From contig NZ_CP039290.1 of the NCBI RefSeq assembly GCF_004798705.1, forward strand, positions 1,302,001 to 1,366,000: a stretch of DNA of 64,000 nucleotides. Direction: 5' to 3'. The stretch comes from Arthrobacter sp. PAMC25564. Lineage in GTDB: Bacteria; Actinomycetota; Actinomycetes; Actinomycetales; Micrococcaceae. Shown in pieces: positions 1 through 7,986 of this stretch. Below the pieces are notes generated by a model. That model was not told the DNA's origin, searched no databases, and saw only the letters and a list, made by a program, of their open reading frames with translations. Position 1 is the stretch's first letter; every line of letters begins with the position of its first letter. A program made the position numbers and the translations under genes.

Positions 1-2
1 CC

Positions 3-1400
3 GTGAAGATCATCGGTATGGTTTCACCGTTTCAGGGCCAGGCGGTCTGCCGGTCCGGGCGGACTACCGGCTGGTCCTGCGGCACGGTGAACGAGCTGGG
101 GATCTACGTGGTGGGCGGCGCTACTACCAACGTTGCCGATCTCCGGGCATTCCGCGGCTTCCTCTCCTACGACGTCCAATCCAGCGGCGGGGACTCAGGT
201 GGGCCCTGGGTCAGCGGCAACTACGCAGTCGGCACCCACAGTGCCGGGGACGCCGCGGGATCCGCCCAGAATTTTGCCATCGCCACGACGCTCGAGGACT
301 CCATCACCCACATCCCCGGCGGCGTTCAGCTGCAGCTCTTCCTGAACAAGCCCGAACTCGCGGCCCCCGCGAACGGGACTCCGGTAACGGCTGGGGAGCC
401 CATCACAGGACGCGTTCTGGCGGCTCCTGCTTCAGCGGTGGCAGCGAATTCCAAGGTCCGCATCACCGTCGGGACTCAAAAACTCGACGTACCGGTGGAC
501 TCCACCGGGAACTGGTCTTTCCGGGCCCCGCTGCCCGCCGGCCCGTTGACCTTTACGGCCGAGACCGTAAACGGATTCAGCCATTCCGGTGCGGAGACCT
601 TCACCGTGGACGTCGCGCCGTCGGCGCTGCCGGTGCCCGGGATGACGACGCCGACGGACGCCTCCCTGCCGGCCGTGGGCAGCATCGATGGCACCGGAAT
701 GCCCGGCGCCGTCGTGACGCTGTCCGGTGACGTTTCCGGGACCGGGACGGTGGCATTGGATGGACATTGGGCGGTTCCGGTGGACGGCCGGGCGGCCTTC
801 GGCAAAGTGACGGTGACTGCCACGCTTTCGTCCCCCGGCATTGCGGACAGCCCCTCCGCCACCGGTACCTTCACGGTCATTCCGCCAGCCCCGGGAGAAA
901 CAACGATTCCGGACGGGCTGCACTTCAACCAGGACGCACTTCCCTCGACGATCTCCGGAAACGGCGTCGAGGGCGCCGAGGTGACGGTATTGATCGATGG
1001 GGTGCCGGCCCGTGTCACGCAGCCCGGTGGCGGAGCCGGCGTCGGGGCCCGGGCCGTGGTGCGCGCGCTGATGCCGCAGGTCCTCGTGGCCGGCGGACGC
1101 TGGAGCCTGCCGTTCCCGGCGGGCCTGGCCTTAGGCCCGCATAGGCTCACGGTCACCCAATCGGTCGACGGCGTTGAATCCGCCCCGCTTGACTCGACGT
1201 TCACCATCGACCCGGCGGCAGTCCACCCGGCGGACGCACCTCCGGCCACAGCGCATCCAGCGGGCGACACCGGCAGCGGTTCCGGGCAGTTACCCAACAC
1301 CGGGGCCGGAGCCCTGCAGCCCGCAGCCGGACTGGCAGCGGGAGCCCTGGCGCTCGGCGCAGCCCTGCTGCTCCTGGGCCGGCGCCGGGTCCGAAGCTGA
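3..1400 (+). CDS. Sortase-anchored trypsin-like (S1) serine protease with Ig-like repeats, 5' end missing
   Basis: This is the C-terminal part of a secreted serine protease; the gene runs off the left edge. Counting from the first in-window codon (GTG), the catalytic-serine motif GDSGGPW lies at about residues 63-69 (Ser65), preceded by a Cys-containing stretch CRSGRTTGWSCG typical of streptogrisin/alpha-lytic-like proteases. The His and Asp of the triad must lie upstream of the window. Residues about 115-400 hold two or three bacterial Ig-like segments rich in Thr, Val, Gly and Pro, which probably form a stalk. The C-terminus has the sortase signal LPNTG (about 430-434), a hydrophobic segment and an Arg tail, so the protein should be covalently bound to the cell wall. 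The GTG at 3 is just the first usable codon, not the true start. Substrate unknown. Confidence 0.8.
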   Translation: MKIIGMVSPFQGQAVCRSGRTTGWSCGTVNELGIYVVGGATTNVADLRAFRGFLSYDVQSSGGDSGGPWVSGNYAVGTHSAGDAAGSAQNFAIATTLEDSITHIPGGVQLQLFLNKPELAAPANGTPVTAGEPITGRVLAAPASAVAANSKVRITVGTQKLDVPVDSTGNWSFRAPLPAGPLTFTAETVNGFSHSGAETFTVDVAPSALPVPGMTTPTDASLPAVGSIDGTGMPGAVVTLSGDVSGTGTVALDGHWAVPVDGRAAFGKVTVTATLSSPGIADSPSATGTFTVIPPAPGETTIPDGLHFNQDALPSTISGNGVEGAEVTVLIDGVPARVTQPGGGAGVGARAVVRALMPQVLVAGGRWSLPFPAGLALGPHRLTVTQSVDGVESAPLDSTFTIDPAAVHPADAPPATAHPAGDTGSGSGQLPNTGAGALQPAAGLAAGALALGAALLLLGRRRVRS

Positions 1401-1404
1401 CAGC

Positions 1405-1435
1405 AGGGTGGGGCTCCCTCGGGGAGCCCCACCCT
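1405..1435. terminator. Bidirectional hairpin terminator between protease and flavohemoprotein genes
   Basis: A 14-bp perfect stem (AGGGTGGGGCTCCC at 1405-1418 and its complement at 1422-1435) with a 3-nt loop lies between two convergent genes, 4 bp after the protease stop and 12 bp from the flavohemoprotein stop. There is no long T-run, as is usual in high-GC actinobacteria. Confidence 0.7.
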
Positions 1436-1447
1436 TGAGCGCCGCGG

Positions 1448-2656
1448 TTACTGGAAGTCCGCCAGCCAGAGGTCCGGGCCGAAGACTTCATACTGGATGT
1501 CCTTGCCTGGGACGCCGGCGGAAATCAGGGCGCCCCGGACCGACTTCAGGAACGGCAGCGGACCGCAGAGGTAGTACTCGGCGTCGTCCGGGAGTTCCAC
1601 CGCGCCGACGTCCATGAAACCCGAGAACCCGGATCCGGACGTCTCTGCGCCCTCGGCCGGATTGAGGAACCACGTGGTCAGGGTGCCGTCCGCCAGCTTT
1701 GCGAGGTCCTCCCTGACCTGCGCCCGGAGCGGGAACGACGCCTCGCTGTCATCGGCATGCAGGAGCATCACCCGGCGCTGGGAGCCGGACTTGACCAGGT
1801 GCGAAATCATCCCGGCCATCGGGGTGATGCCGATTCCGGCGCTGGCCAGGACCAAGGGGCGGTCGGTGTACTCCAGCACCACGTCGCCGAAGGGCGCCGA
1901 GAGCACCACCTCGTCGCCCACCTGGACATTGTTGTGGAGCAGCGTGGACATCTCGCCGTCGGGAGTAGCCAGCCCATGGACCCGCTTCACCGCGAACTGC
2001 CGGTGCTGCCCGTCGTCGGCCTTGGTCAGGCTGTATTGCCTGGGCTGGTGCACGCCGTCGGCCATGGTCATCTTGATGGTCACATACTGGCCAGGCAGGG
2101 AAGGCTTGACGTCGCGTTCGTCGGTCCGTTCGACGACGAACGTGACGACGTCGTCGGTCTCCTGGATCCGCTGGACCACCCGCCACGTCCGCCAGATCGT
2201 GTCGGGGGCGAGGTGCACGGCGGTGTACAGCCCGCGTTCCTTGTTGATGAGCATGTTCCCCATCAGCCAGTAGACCTCGTCCCAGGCTGCGGCGACCTCG
2301 GGAGTGACGGCGTCCCCGAGCACGTCCACGATGGCCCACATCAGGTGGTCATGGACAATCTGGTACTGGTCCGGGCTCAGCCCCAGCGAGACGTGTTTGT
2401 GCGCCACCCGGGAGAGGAGATGGTCCGGCACCTGGTCCGGGTGGTCCACCAGCATGCCGGCGAACGCCGCGATGGATCCGGCGAGTGCCTGCTGCTGGCG
2501 GCCGTCGGCCTGGTTCCCCCGGTTGAAGAGCCCGTCAAGGAGGTCCGGCCGGGCCTCGAACATATGTTGGTAGAAACGCTTGGCGATCTCCTGGATATGC
2601 TCGCCCACGACGGGCAGCGTTGCCTTGATGACAGGAAGCGAGGTGTCTGAGAGCAT
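1448..2656 (-). CDS. hmp: Flavohemoprotein (nitric oxide dioxygenase)
   Basis: A 402-residue protein with all three parts of the flavohemoglobin family: globin domain (about 1-140), FAD domain (about 150-260, with RQYSL at 206-210) and NAD(P) domain (about 265-402, with YLCGP at 362-366 and the terminal EVFGP). The heme pocket shows Tyr29 (distal B10), a Gln near 53-55 and the proximal His in AHKH (His88). Family members oxidise NO to nitrate using O2 and NAD(P)H in the cytoplasm and so protect against nitrosative stress. Length and start match the family; the ATG opens directly on the globin sequence. It stands alone, convergent with the protease gene, and is probably induced by NO through a regulator outside the window. 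Confidence 0.95.
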   Translation of the reverse strand: MLSDTSLPVIKATLPVVGEHIQEIAKRFYQHMFEARPDLLDGLFNRGNQADGRQQQALAGSIAAFAGMLVDHPDQVPDHLLSRVAHKHVSLGLSPDQYQIVHDHLMWAIVDVLGDAVTPEVAAAWDEVYWLMGNMLINKERGLYTAVHLAPDTIWRTWRVVQRIQETDDVVTFVVERTDERDVKPSLPGQYVTIKMTMADGVHQPRQYSLTKADDGQHRQFAVKRVHGLATPDGEMSTLLHNNVQVGDEVVLSAPFGDVVLEYTDRPLVLASAGIGITPMAGMISHLVKSGSQRRVMLLHADDSEASFPLRAQVREDLAKLADGTLTTWFLNPAEGAETSGSGFSGFMDVGAVELPDDAEYYLCGPLPFLKSVRGALISAGVPGKDIQYEVFGPDLWLADFQ

Positions 2657-2799
2657 GGTGGATCCCTTCCGGTGTGACCGGTCATACCCAGCGGTTCAGG
2701 TGGCGCAGCACTGCCAATCTAACAGTCCGGGGCATGGGCCTTCCGGGTCCGTCGGCCCTAGATCACCGGGGCAGATCGGTGTAGGGGGCTCCCGCCCTG

Positions 2800-3216
2800 T
2801 CAGGCCTTGCGGTCCAGCAGCAGGTTGGTGATCCGCAGGGTGCACAGCCGCTGGCCGGCGTCGTTGGTGATCAGGACCTCGTGGGTCGTGAGCGTCCCGC
2901 CGAGGTGGATGGGGGTGGCCGTGATCGTGATGGTCCCCTCGCGGGCCGACTTGTGATGGGTCGCGGACACGTCAACGCCCACCGCCGTCTTCCCCAGGGT
3001 GCTGGCATGGATCACGGCGGCCCAGGAGCCCACGGCCTCGCCGACGGCGAGCGACGCGCCGCCGTGCAGCAGCCCGAAGGACTGCCGGTTGCCTTCCACC
3101 GGCATGGTCGCCACAACGCGCTCCACGGATTCCTCGACGATTTTCACGCCCATCTTTTCGTCAAGCTCGCCAAGCGTGATTTTCCACAGTTCTGTACTGC
3201 CGGGCTCTGGCGTCAT
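2800..3216 (-). CDS. Hotdog-fold acyl-CoA thioesterase (YdiI/EntH/PaaI type)
   Basis: A 138-residue single hotdog domain with the HGG motif at 51-53 followed by Glu60, the arrangement of the YdiI/MenI/EntH branch in which that Glu is the catalytic base. PaaI proper uses Asp at this place, so this protein is closer to the Glu branch. Members hydrolyse aromatic or hydroxyaryl acyl-CoA thioesters in the cytosol. It is divergent from paaZ, and a PaaR-type palindrome lies in the shared 161-bp gap, so a role in releasing CoA from dead-end phenylacetate-pathway intermediates is a reasonable inference. A paaI gene exists separately at 9.3-9.9 kb. The exact substrate cannot be read from the sequence. 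Confidence 0.8.
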   Translation of the reverse strand: MTPEPGSTELWKITLGELDEKMGVKIVEESVERVVATMPVEGNRQSFGLLHGGASLAVGEAVGSWAAVIHASTLGKTAVGVDVSATHHKSAREGTITITATPIHLGGTLTTHEVLITNDAGQRLCTLRITNLLLDRKA

Positions 3217-3308
3217 AGCGTCTCCTCTGTGGCCGGAAATTCAGGGGCTCAGGCCGATCGGTGCCGCGGCTAGTGTGCGGCAGGCATCATTCATGTACTG
3301 TAGACATA

Positions 3309-3330
3309 TTACCGAACGGACGGTCAGTAA
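3309..3330. promoter_or_regulatory. Candidate PaaR (TetR-family) operator upstream of paaZ
   Basis: A 22-bp imperfect palindrome starting TTACCGAACG and ending in CAGTAA; about three quarters of the positions are symmetric. It lies 48 bp before the paaZ ATG and 93 bp before the divergent thioesterase start. Closely related sequences occur at 7915, 9887 and 28514, each in front of a paa gene or the regulator gene. Confidence 0.65.
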
Positions 3331-3377
3331 TGCGCTGGCCGTGTTGATCTTGCCCCCGTTGGAAGGACCCGTCAACG

Positions 3378-5489
3378 ATGACCACCACTGCAACAGCTCC
3401 GGAACCCACAGTAGACACTGTAGGGATCGTTCCCAGCTTCATCCGGGATTCCTGGTGGACCCCCGAGGCCGGCTCCGCAGCCGGCGCGGTCCCCGTCCTC
3501 GATGCCAGCACCGGCGAGCTCCTGGCCAGGGTGAGCACCGCGGGCCTGGACCTCGGCGCCGTCGTGGATTACGGGCGCACCACCGGGCAGGCGGAACTGG
3601 GCAAGCTGACCTTCCACCAGCGAGCCCTCAAGCTCAAGGAGCTGGCGCAGTACCTCAACGGCCGCCGCGACGAGTTCTACGCCGTCTCGGCGCAGACCGG
3701 CGCCACCAAGATCGACTCGATGATCGACATCGACGGCGGCATCGGCGTGCTTTTCACCTTCGGTTCCAAGGGCCGCCGCGAACTTCCCAACTCCCAGGTG
3801 GTCGTCGACGGACCCATGGAGGTGCTGTCCAAGGACGGCTCGTTCGCCGGTGAACACATCTTCACCCGCATCCCCGGCGTGGCCGTGCAGATCAACGCCT
3901 TCAACTTCCCGGTATGGGGCATGCTCGAGAAGCTCGCCCCGGCCTTCATTGCCGGCGTCCCCACCATCGTCAAGCCCGCCACGCCCACCGGCTATGTGGC
4001 GGCGGCCGTGGTCAAGGCGATCATCGAATCCGGCATCCTGCCCAAGGGCTCGCTGCAGCTGATTTCCGGCTCGGTCCGCACCCTGCTGGACCACCTCGAC
4101 TACCGCGACTTCGTGTCCTTCACCGGATCCGCCTCGACGGCCAACACCCTGAAGTCCCACCGCAACGTGGTCGAGGGCGGCGTCCGCTTTACCTCGGAAA
4201 CCGACTCCCTCAACGCCGCGATCCTGGGCCCGGACGCCGTCAAGGGCACGCCGGAGTTCGACGCCTTCATCAAGTCCGTCGTCACCGAAATGACCGCCAA
4301 GGCCGGCCAGAAGTGCACCTCGATCCGCCGCGCGATCGTGCCGCAGACGCTGGTGTCCGACGTCGTGACCGCCGTGGGGGACCGGATCAAGGAGCGCATC
4401 GTGCTCGGTGACCCCCGCGCCGAGGGCGTCAACATGGGCGCCCTGGCCTCCCGGGAGCAGCTCGCCGACGTCCGCGCCGCCGTCCAGACCATGCTCGACG
4501 CCGGCGGCGAGCTCGCCTACGGAACCCTCGATTCGCCCCGGGTGACCAGCGCGGACGGGACCGTCGGCGTCGTCGAAGAGGGCGCCTTTATGTCCCCCGT
4601 GCTGCTGAGCTGGGCCGATCCGGAAGCCGAGGAAGTCCACTCGCTCGAGGCGTTCGGCCCGGTGTCCTCGGTGATTGGCTACACGGACCTGGCCGACGCC
4701 GTCCGCCTCGCCGCCCGCGGTGGCGGCTCGCTCGTGGCCACGGTCTGCACCAACGATCCTGCCGTGGCCCGCGAGCTGGTCACCGGCATCGCGGCCCACC
4801 ACGGCCGTGTCCTGATGCTCAACCGCGAGGATGCCCGCAGCTCCACCGGCCACGGCTCGCCGGTCCCGCACCTGGTCCACGGCGGACCCGGCCGCGCCGG
4901 CGGCGGCGAGGAACTCGGCGGCATCCGCTCGGTCATGCACCACATGCAGCGCACCGCCATCCAGGGCTCACCCAACATGCTGACCGCGGTCACGGGCATC
5001 TGGCACACCGGGGCCGACCGCAACTTCACGCTGGACACCGAGGGCCAGCACCCGTTCCGGAAGCACCTGAGCACGCTGCACATCGGCGACGCCATCCGCT
5101 CCGGGCTCCGCGAAGTGACGCTGGAGGAGATCACCAAGTTCGCCAACTCCACCGGTGACACCTTCTACGCGCACACCAATCAGGAGGCCGCTGCGGCCAA
5201 CCCGTTCTTCCCGGGTATCGTGGCCCACGGCTACCTGCTGCTGGCCTGGGGCGCGGGCCTGTTCGTGGAGCCCGCTCCGGGCCCGGTACTGGCCAACTAC
5301 GGCCTGGAGAGCCTGCGCTTCATCACCCCCGTGGCCGCAGGCGACTCCATCCGGGTCACGCTGACGGCCAAGAAGATCACCCCGCGCGAGACCGACGAGT
5401 ACGGCGAGGTTGCCTGGGATGCCGTCCTGACCAACCAGAACGACGAAATCGTGGCCACCTACGACGTCCTCACCCTCGTCGAAAAGTAG
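3378..5489 (+). CDS. paaZ: PaaZ, bifunctional oxepin-CoA hydrolase / semialdehyde dehydrogenase
   Basis: This 703-residue fusion opens the ring in aerobic phenylacetate breakdown. The C-terminal MaoC-like hydratase (about 540-703) hydrolyses oxepin-CoA, and the N-terminal aldehyde dehydrogenase (about 1-520) oxidises the resulting 3-oxo-5,6-dehydrosuberyl-CoA semialdehyde. The dehydrogenase Cys lies in GQKCTS (Cys313). The hydratase Asp/His pair is in GDTFYAH (Asp594, His599), followed by the conserved NPFFPG and VAHGYLLLAW stretches. So both halves keep their key residues. Length matches family PaaZ (about 680-700). The start is an ATG 48 bp after the candidate PaaR operator. It lies apart from the paaABCDE operon at 28.5 kb but carries the same operator. 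Confidence 0.95.
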   Translation: MTTTATAPEPTVDTVGIVPSFIRDSWWTPEAGSAAGAVPVLDASTGELLARVSTAGLDLGAVVDYGRTTGQAELGKLTFHQRALKLKELAQYLNGRRDEFYAVSAQTGATKIDSMIDIDGGIGVLFTFGSKGRRELPNSQVVVDGPMEVLSKDGSFAGEHIFTRIPGVAVQINAFNFPVWGMLEKLAPAFIAGVPTIVKPATPTGYVAAAVVKAIIESGILPKGSLQLISGSVRTLLDHLDYRDFVSFTGSASTANTLKSHRNVVEGGVRFTSETDSLNAAILGPDAVKGTPEFDAFIKSVVTEMTAKAGQKCTSIRRAIVPQTLVSDVVTAVGDRIKERIVLGDPRAEGVNMGALASREQLADVRAAVQTMLDAGGELAYGTLDSPRVTSADGTVGVVEEGAFMSPVLLSWADPEAEEVHSLEAFGPVSSVIGYTDLADAVRLAARGGGSLVATVCTNDPAVARELVTGIAAHHGRVLMLNREDARSSTGHGSPVPHLVHGGPGRAGGGEELGGIRSVMHHMQRTAIQGSPNMLTAVTGIWHTGADRNFTLDTEGQHPFRKHLSTLHIGDAIRSGLREVTLEEITKFANSTGDTFYAHTNQEAAAANPFFPGIVAHGYLLLAWGAGLFVEPAPGPVLANYGLESLRFITPVAAGDSIRVTLTAKKITPRETDEYGEVAWDAVLTNQNDEIVATYDVLTLVEK

Positions 5490-5547
5490 ACCCTCCCGCA
5501 CGTTCCGCACGTTCCAGCCGGATCCTCCCTCAGGTCCGTACGTTTCG

Positions 5548-5584
5548 CGCGGACGCTCCCTCACCTGGTGGGGGAGCGTCCGCG
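5548..5584. terminator. Strong hairpin after paaZ
   Basis: Inverted repeat CGCGGACGCTCCC (5548-5560) paired with its exact complement at 5572-5584, an 11-nt loop, then the weakly T-rich GTTTAA. Its arms contain the GCTCCCTC/GAGGGAGC word that recurs in this and a later gap, so it may be both a terminator and a member of a dispersed repeat. Confidence 0.6.
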
Positions 5585-5600
5585 GTTTAAGCGCGGAAGC

Positions 5601-5612
5601 TGAGGGAGCGTC
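5601..5612. repeat. GAGGGAGCGTC dispersed intergenic word
   Basis: TGAGGGAGCGTC at 5601-5612 recurs exactly at 7274-7285. Related forms lie in the hairpin at 5548-5584, on both arms. All copies are intergenic. It looks like part of a small dispersed repeat family; its function is not evident. Confidence 0.45.
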
Positions 5613-5710
5613 GGGGGCCGCGGCCCGCCGCGGCAGCGCCGTCGGCAACCAAATCGCAGGCTCTTTCTGCCCGGCACCGGCGTAAAATCGTCATCGTAGG
5701 AGGTGGCAAG

Positions 5711-6118
5711 ATGACACTAGTACTGAACAAAGCCACAACCGTCCTGCCAGTCGATGATGTAGCGCGTGCCCACAGCTTCTATGCGGACATGTTGGGGCTC
5801 CCACACCGTGGAACAGCAAGTGATGGAAGCGATTTATTCGGCAGCGACGGCGGCCCTATGCTGCAGCTCATGCCGGTCACAGACGGGAAGCATTCCGACC
5901 ACACGGCCCTGAGTTTCGAGGTCAGCGGATTGGAAGAGACCGTCAAGGAGATGGAGGCCAGGGGCGTCACGTTTCAGGACTACGACCTCCCGGATCTCAA
6001 GACGGAGAACCACATCTGTACTACGGATTCGGAGAAGTGCGCCTGGTTCATGGATTCGGAGCACAACGTCCTGTGCGTCCATGAGAACATCACCTCGCCG
6101 GCTGACTATCAGCTCTGA
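5711..6118 (+). CDS. VOC (glyoxalase/bleomycin-resistance/dioxygenase) superfamily protein
   Basis: A 135-residue single-domain VOC protein. It starts with the usual strand order (NKATTVLPVDDVARAHSFYADMLGL), has a middle HTALSFEVSGLEETVKEMEARGV helix and ends in the WFMDSEHNVLCVHEN metal-site strand (His and Glu candidates). An excellent ribosome site, AGGAGGTGG, lies just upstream of the ATG. Members bind or transform small molecules, sometimes as dioxygenases or resistance proteins; the fold alone does not tell which. It is monocistronic between paaZ and a DUF427 gene, with no sign of a PaaR site in front, so a link to phenylacetate breakdown is not shown. Confidence 0.8.
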   Translation: MTLVLNKATTVLPVDDVARAHSFYADMLGLPHRGTASDGSDLFGSDGGPMLQLMPVTDGKHSDHTALSFEVSGLEETVKEMEARGVTFQDYDLPDLKTENHICTTDSEKCAWFMDSEHNVLCVHENITSPADYQL

Positions 6119-6178
6119 TCCGGATCTGTTCCGGAACCTGGTCGGCGGGAAATATTAGCCGTATTGAGGCGTCCCGGC

Positions 6179-7096
6179 TCAGCGGGGCGCCTTCCCGCTG
6201 TCCGGCGCAGGGCTGTCCGCTGAAGGAGTGGCCACTGAAGGGCTCCCCGGCCGGGAGTCTTGTGGCCGGGACCAGGGCGTCACGGGCCGGGGCTGGAGCA
6301 CGCCGCCGACCGTCAGGTCGGCCCGCTCATTGAAGAAGCTGATGAGGCCGTGGATCTGGGCGGCGTCCCGGAAGCGCCGGTCATAGCTCCAGGCGACGTC
6401 CCTCCCGCTCTCCGGGCCGGGGTACGTCCAGTAGCTGGCTTCGCCCTTGTACGGGCAGACAGTCCGTTTGGGACTCTCCTGCATCAGATCCAGGCGCACG
6501 TCCCCGGGCGGGATGTAGTAGCGGACCGGGAGCAACGTCTCGTACAGGAGCTGGGCGCCGTTCGTGCTGGCGAGCGTGACGCCGTCGAGAGCCAGCTCCA
6601 CCTTGACGGAGGAGGCCCGGATGTCCACGCGGTGGAACGGGTCGCGGGGGTGGCCGATGATCTCCTCGTCATCTTCCCGCCAGTCGAAGGCACCGAAATC
6701 CAGGACCACAAACCCGGCCAGGTCAGGATCGTCCGGACGGAACGCGGCGCCGGGCGCCGTCGCGGTTGCCGTCACGACGTCGAGCTGTTCGCCGGGGGCG
6801 GTGTGCCGGCCGAATCCCGTCCGGGGATCCAGCAACGGCGGCGCATCGGAGGACAGCGTGAACCCATGTTCGGAGACGTCGGCGCCCGAGCCGGCCGGTG
6901 TGCTGAGCCCGGCGAGCAGTTCCGTTTCCGGCACGGCATAGATGGGGGTGATGCGCCGCGGCTCCCAGACCAGGTACGCGTGCAGGGTGTCGACGACGGC
7001 GTTCCCGCCAAGGCTCGCCCGGACCCGTTTGGCCGTGGGTTCGTAGCGCAGCTGGGGAAAGGCTCCGAGGATCACCTTGGATAGTTTCGTGGCCAT
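6179..7096 (-). CDS. DUF427 domain protein (two copies of the domain)
   Basis: A protein of about 305 residues with two DUF427 units. The first covers roughly residues 10-100 (RVRASLGGNAVVDT then LVWEPRRITPIYAVP). The second is in the C-terminal half, with the family hallmarks YETLLPVRYYIP, CPYKGEASYW and DVAWSY. The biochemical function of DUF427 is unknown to me. The start was set at the ATG at 7096 (MATKLSKV), where similarity-like sequence begins; an in-frame ATG at 7177 would add 27 residues of low-complexity sequence. Residues about 220-305 after the second unit are Pro/Ser-rich and probably disordered. It sits between the VOC gene and paaR with long gaps on both sides, so no operon is evident. 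Confidence 0.75.
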   Translation of the reverse strand: MATKLSKVILGAFPQLRYEPTAKRVRASLGGNAVVDTLHAYLVWEPRRITPIYAVPETELLAGLSTPAGSGADVSEHGFTLSSDAPPLLDPRTGFGRHTAPGEQLDVVTATATAPGAAFRPDDPDLAGFVVLDFGAFDWREDDEEIIGHPRDPFHRVDIRASSVKVELALDGVTLASTNGAQLLYETLLPVRYYIPPGDVRLDLMQESPKRTVCPYKGEASYWTYPGPESGRDVAWSYDRRFRDAAQIHGLISFFNERADLTVGGVLQPRPVTPWSRPQDSRPGSPSVATPSADSPAPDSGKAPR

Positions 7097-7163
7097 ATCC
7101 CAAGGGTGGGCGCCCGCCCGTGCGACGTCAATGACCTCCCTGCCCGGGCGGTCCCTGGATCCG

Positions 7164-7248
7164 CGGGACATGTCCAACGCTGGCCGTGGCGAGGGGACAT
7201 ATCACCATCATGCCCATCGGTCGGGGGAACCGGAGGGCATGTCCCGTG
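7164..7248. repeat. GGGACAT/ATGTCCC inverted-repeat element
   Basis: The gap between the DUF427 gene and paaR holds several copies of a GGACAT/ATGTCC word: a perfect palindrome in GGGACATGTCC near 7167-7175, GGGGACAT at 7193-7200, ATGCCC near 7210, and GGGCATGTCCC at 7235-7245. The last two pair with the earlier copies. It could fold into a nested hairpin or be a cluster of operator half-sites; no data here separate these. Confidence 0.45.
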
Positions 7249-7296
7249 GGGGAGGAGGGGATGCGCAGGGATGTGAGGGAGCGTCGGTGAGGGCGG

Positions 7297-7902
7297 TCAG
7301 CGGGGGATGTGCAGGCCGTTGAACGCCATGGTGATGACGTCGTCGGCCAGCTTCTCCGGGGACAGCGAACCGCCGGGCTTGTACCACTCCACGATCGAGT
7401 TGATGGTGCCGAACAGCAGCCGCGTGACGGTGCGGGGGTCGATGTCCTGGCGCAGCGAGCCCTCATCGCGGGCCGCGGAGATCAGCGCCGCGACCTTGTG
7501 GTCGAAGGTGCGCCGGCGCTCCATCGCGTTTCGCTCGATCTCCGTATTGCCGCGCAGGCGCAGCAGCAGCGTCACGAACGGCAGCCGCTCGACCAGGACC
7601 GCGATGGTTTGACGGAGCACGAACTCCAGCCGGGCTTCGGCGGTTCCGGTGAGGGCCTGGGGCTGCTCCAGGACGGCCTCCAGGCCGCCGAGGGCCTGTT
7701 CCAGGGCAAGCCGCAGGAGATCGCCCTTTGACGGAACATGGTGGTAGATGGCGGATTTGGAGATGCCCAGGTGCTCGGCAAGGATGCCCATCGACGTGGC
7801 GTCATAGCCGTGCCGGTTGAAGACGTCGACGGCGATGTTCAGCACGGACTCCTGGTCATAGCCTGGACGGCCGCGCTTGGTGGGGATTGCTGTGCTGGGC
7901 AT
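7297..7902 (-). CDS. paaR: TetR-family repressor, likely PaaR of the phenylacetate regulon
   Basis: A 201-residue TetR-type protein. The N-terminal helix-turn-helix covers about residues 15-60 (VLNIAVDVFNRHGYDATSM, then ILAEHLGISKSAIYHHVPSK), and the remaining helical part is the ligand-binding and dimer domain. In related bacteria PaaR represses paa genes and is released by phenylacetyl-CoA. That role is inferred here from its place beside paaK-paaI and from the shared palindromes in front of paaZ, paaI, paaA and its own gene. The ATG at 7902 gives a normal family length. The own-gene palindrome at 7915-7936 suggests autorepression. The N-terminal PTKRGRPG tail is typical of the family. Confidence 0.8.
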   Translation of the reverse strand: MPSTAIPTKRGRPGYDQESVLNIAVDVFNRHGYDATSMGILAEHLGISKSAIYHHVPSKGDLLRLALEQALGGLEAVLEQPQALTGTAEARLEFVLRQTIAVLVERLPFVTLLLRLRGNTEIERNAMERRRTFDHKVAALISAARDEGSLRQDIDPRTVTRLLFGTINSIVEWYKPGGSLSPEKLADDVITMAFNGLHIPR

Positions 7903-7914
7903 GCTCGCTAGTTT

Positions 7915-7936
7915 CTCATGAACGGCCGGTCAGCCC
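7915..7936. promoter_or_regulatory. Candidate PaaR operator in front of paaR
   Basis: Core TGAACGGCCGGTCAG matches the centre of the paaZ operator at 13 of 15 positions and is palindromic over GAACGGCCGGTC, though the outer TTAC/GTAA arms are lost. It lies 12 bp upstream of the paaR ATG, in a position suited to autorepression. Confidence 0.5.
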
Positions 7937-7986
7937 GGCCAGCCTGCCCTGTTAAGGGCAGCGGCCGGGCCGACCGGGAAAACGGC

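Noticed and set aside
3372..4943. Open frame of about 520 codons on the minus strand opposite paaZ
   Set aside because: It is antisense to a clear family gene, rich in Gly/Asp/His/Arg as expected from a complementary frame of GC-rich coding DNA, and has no ribosome site or domain.
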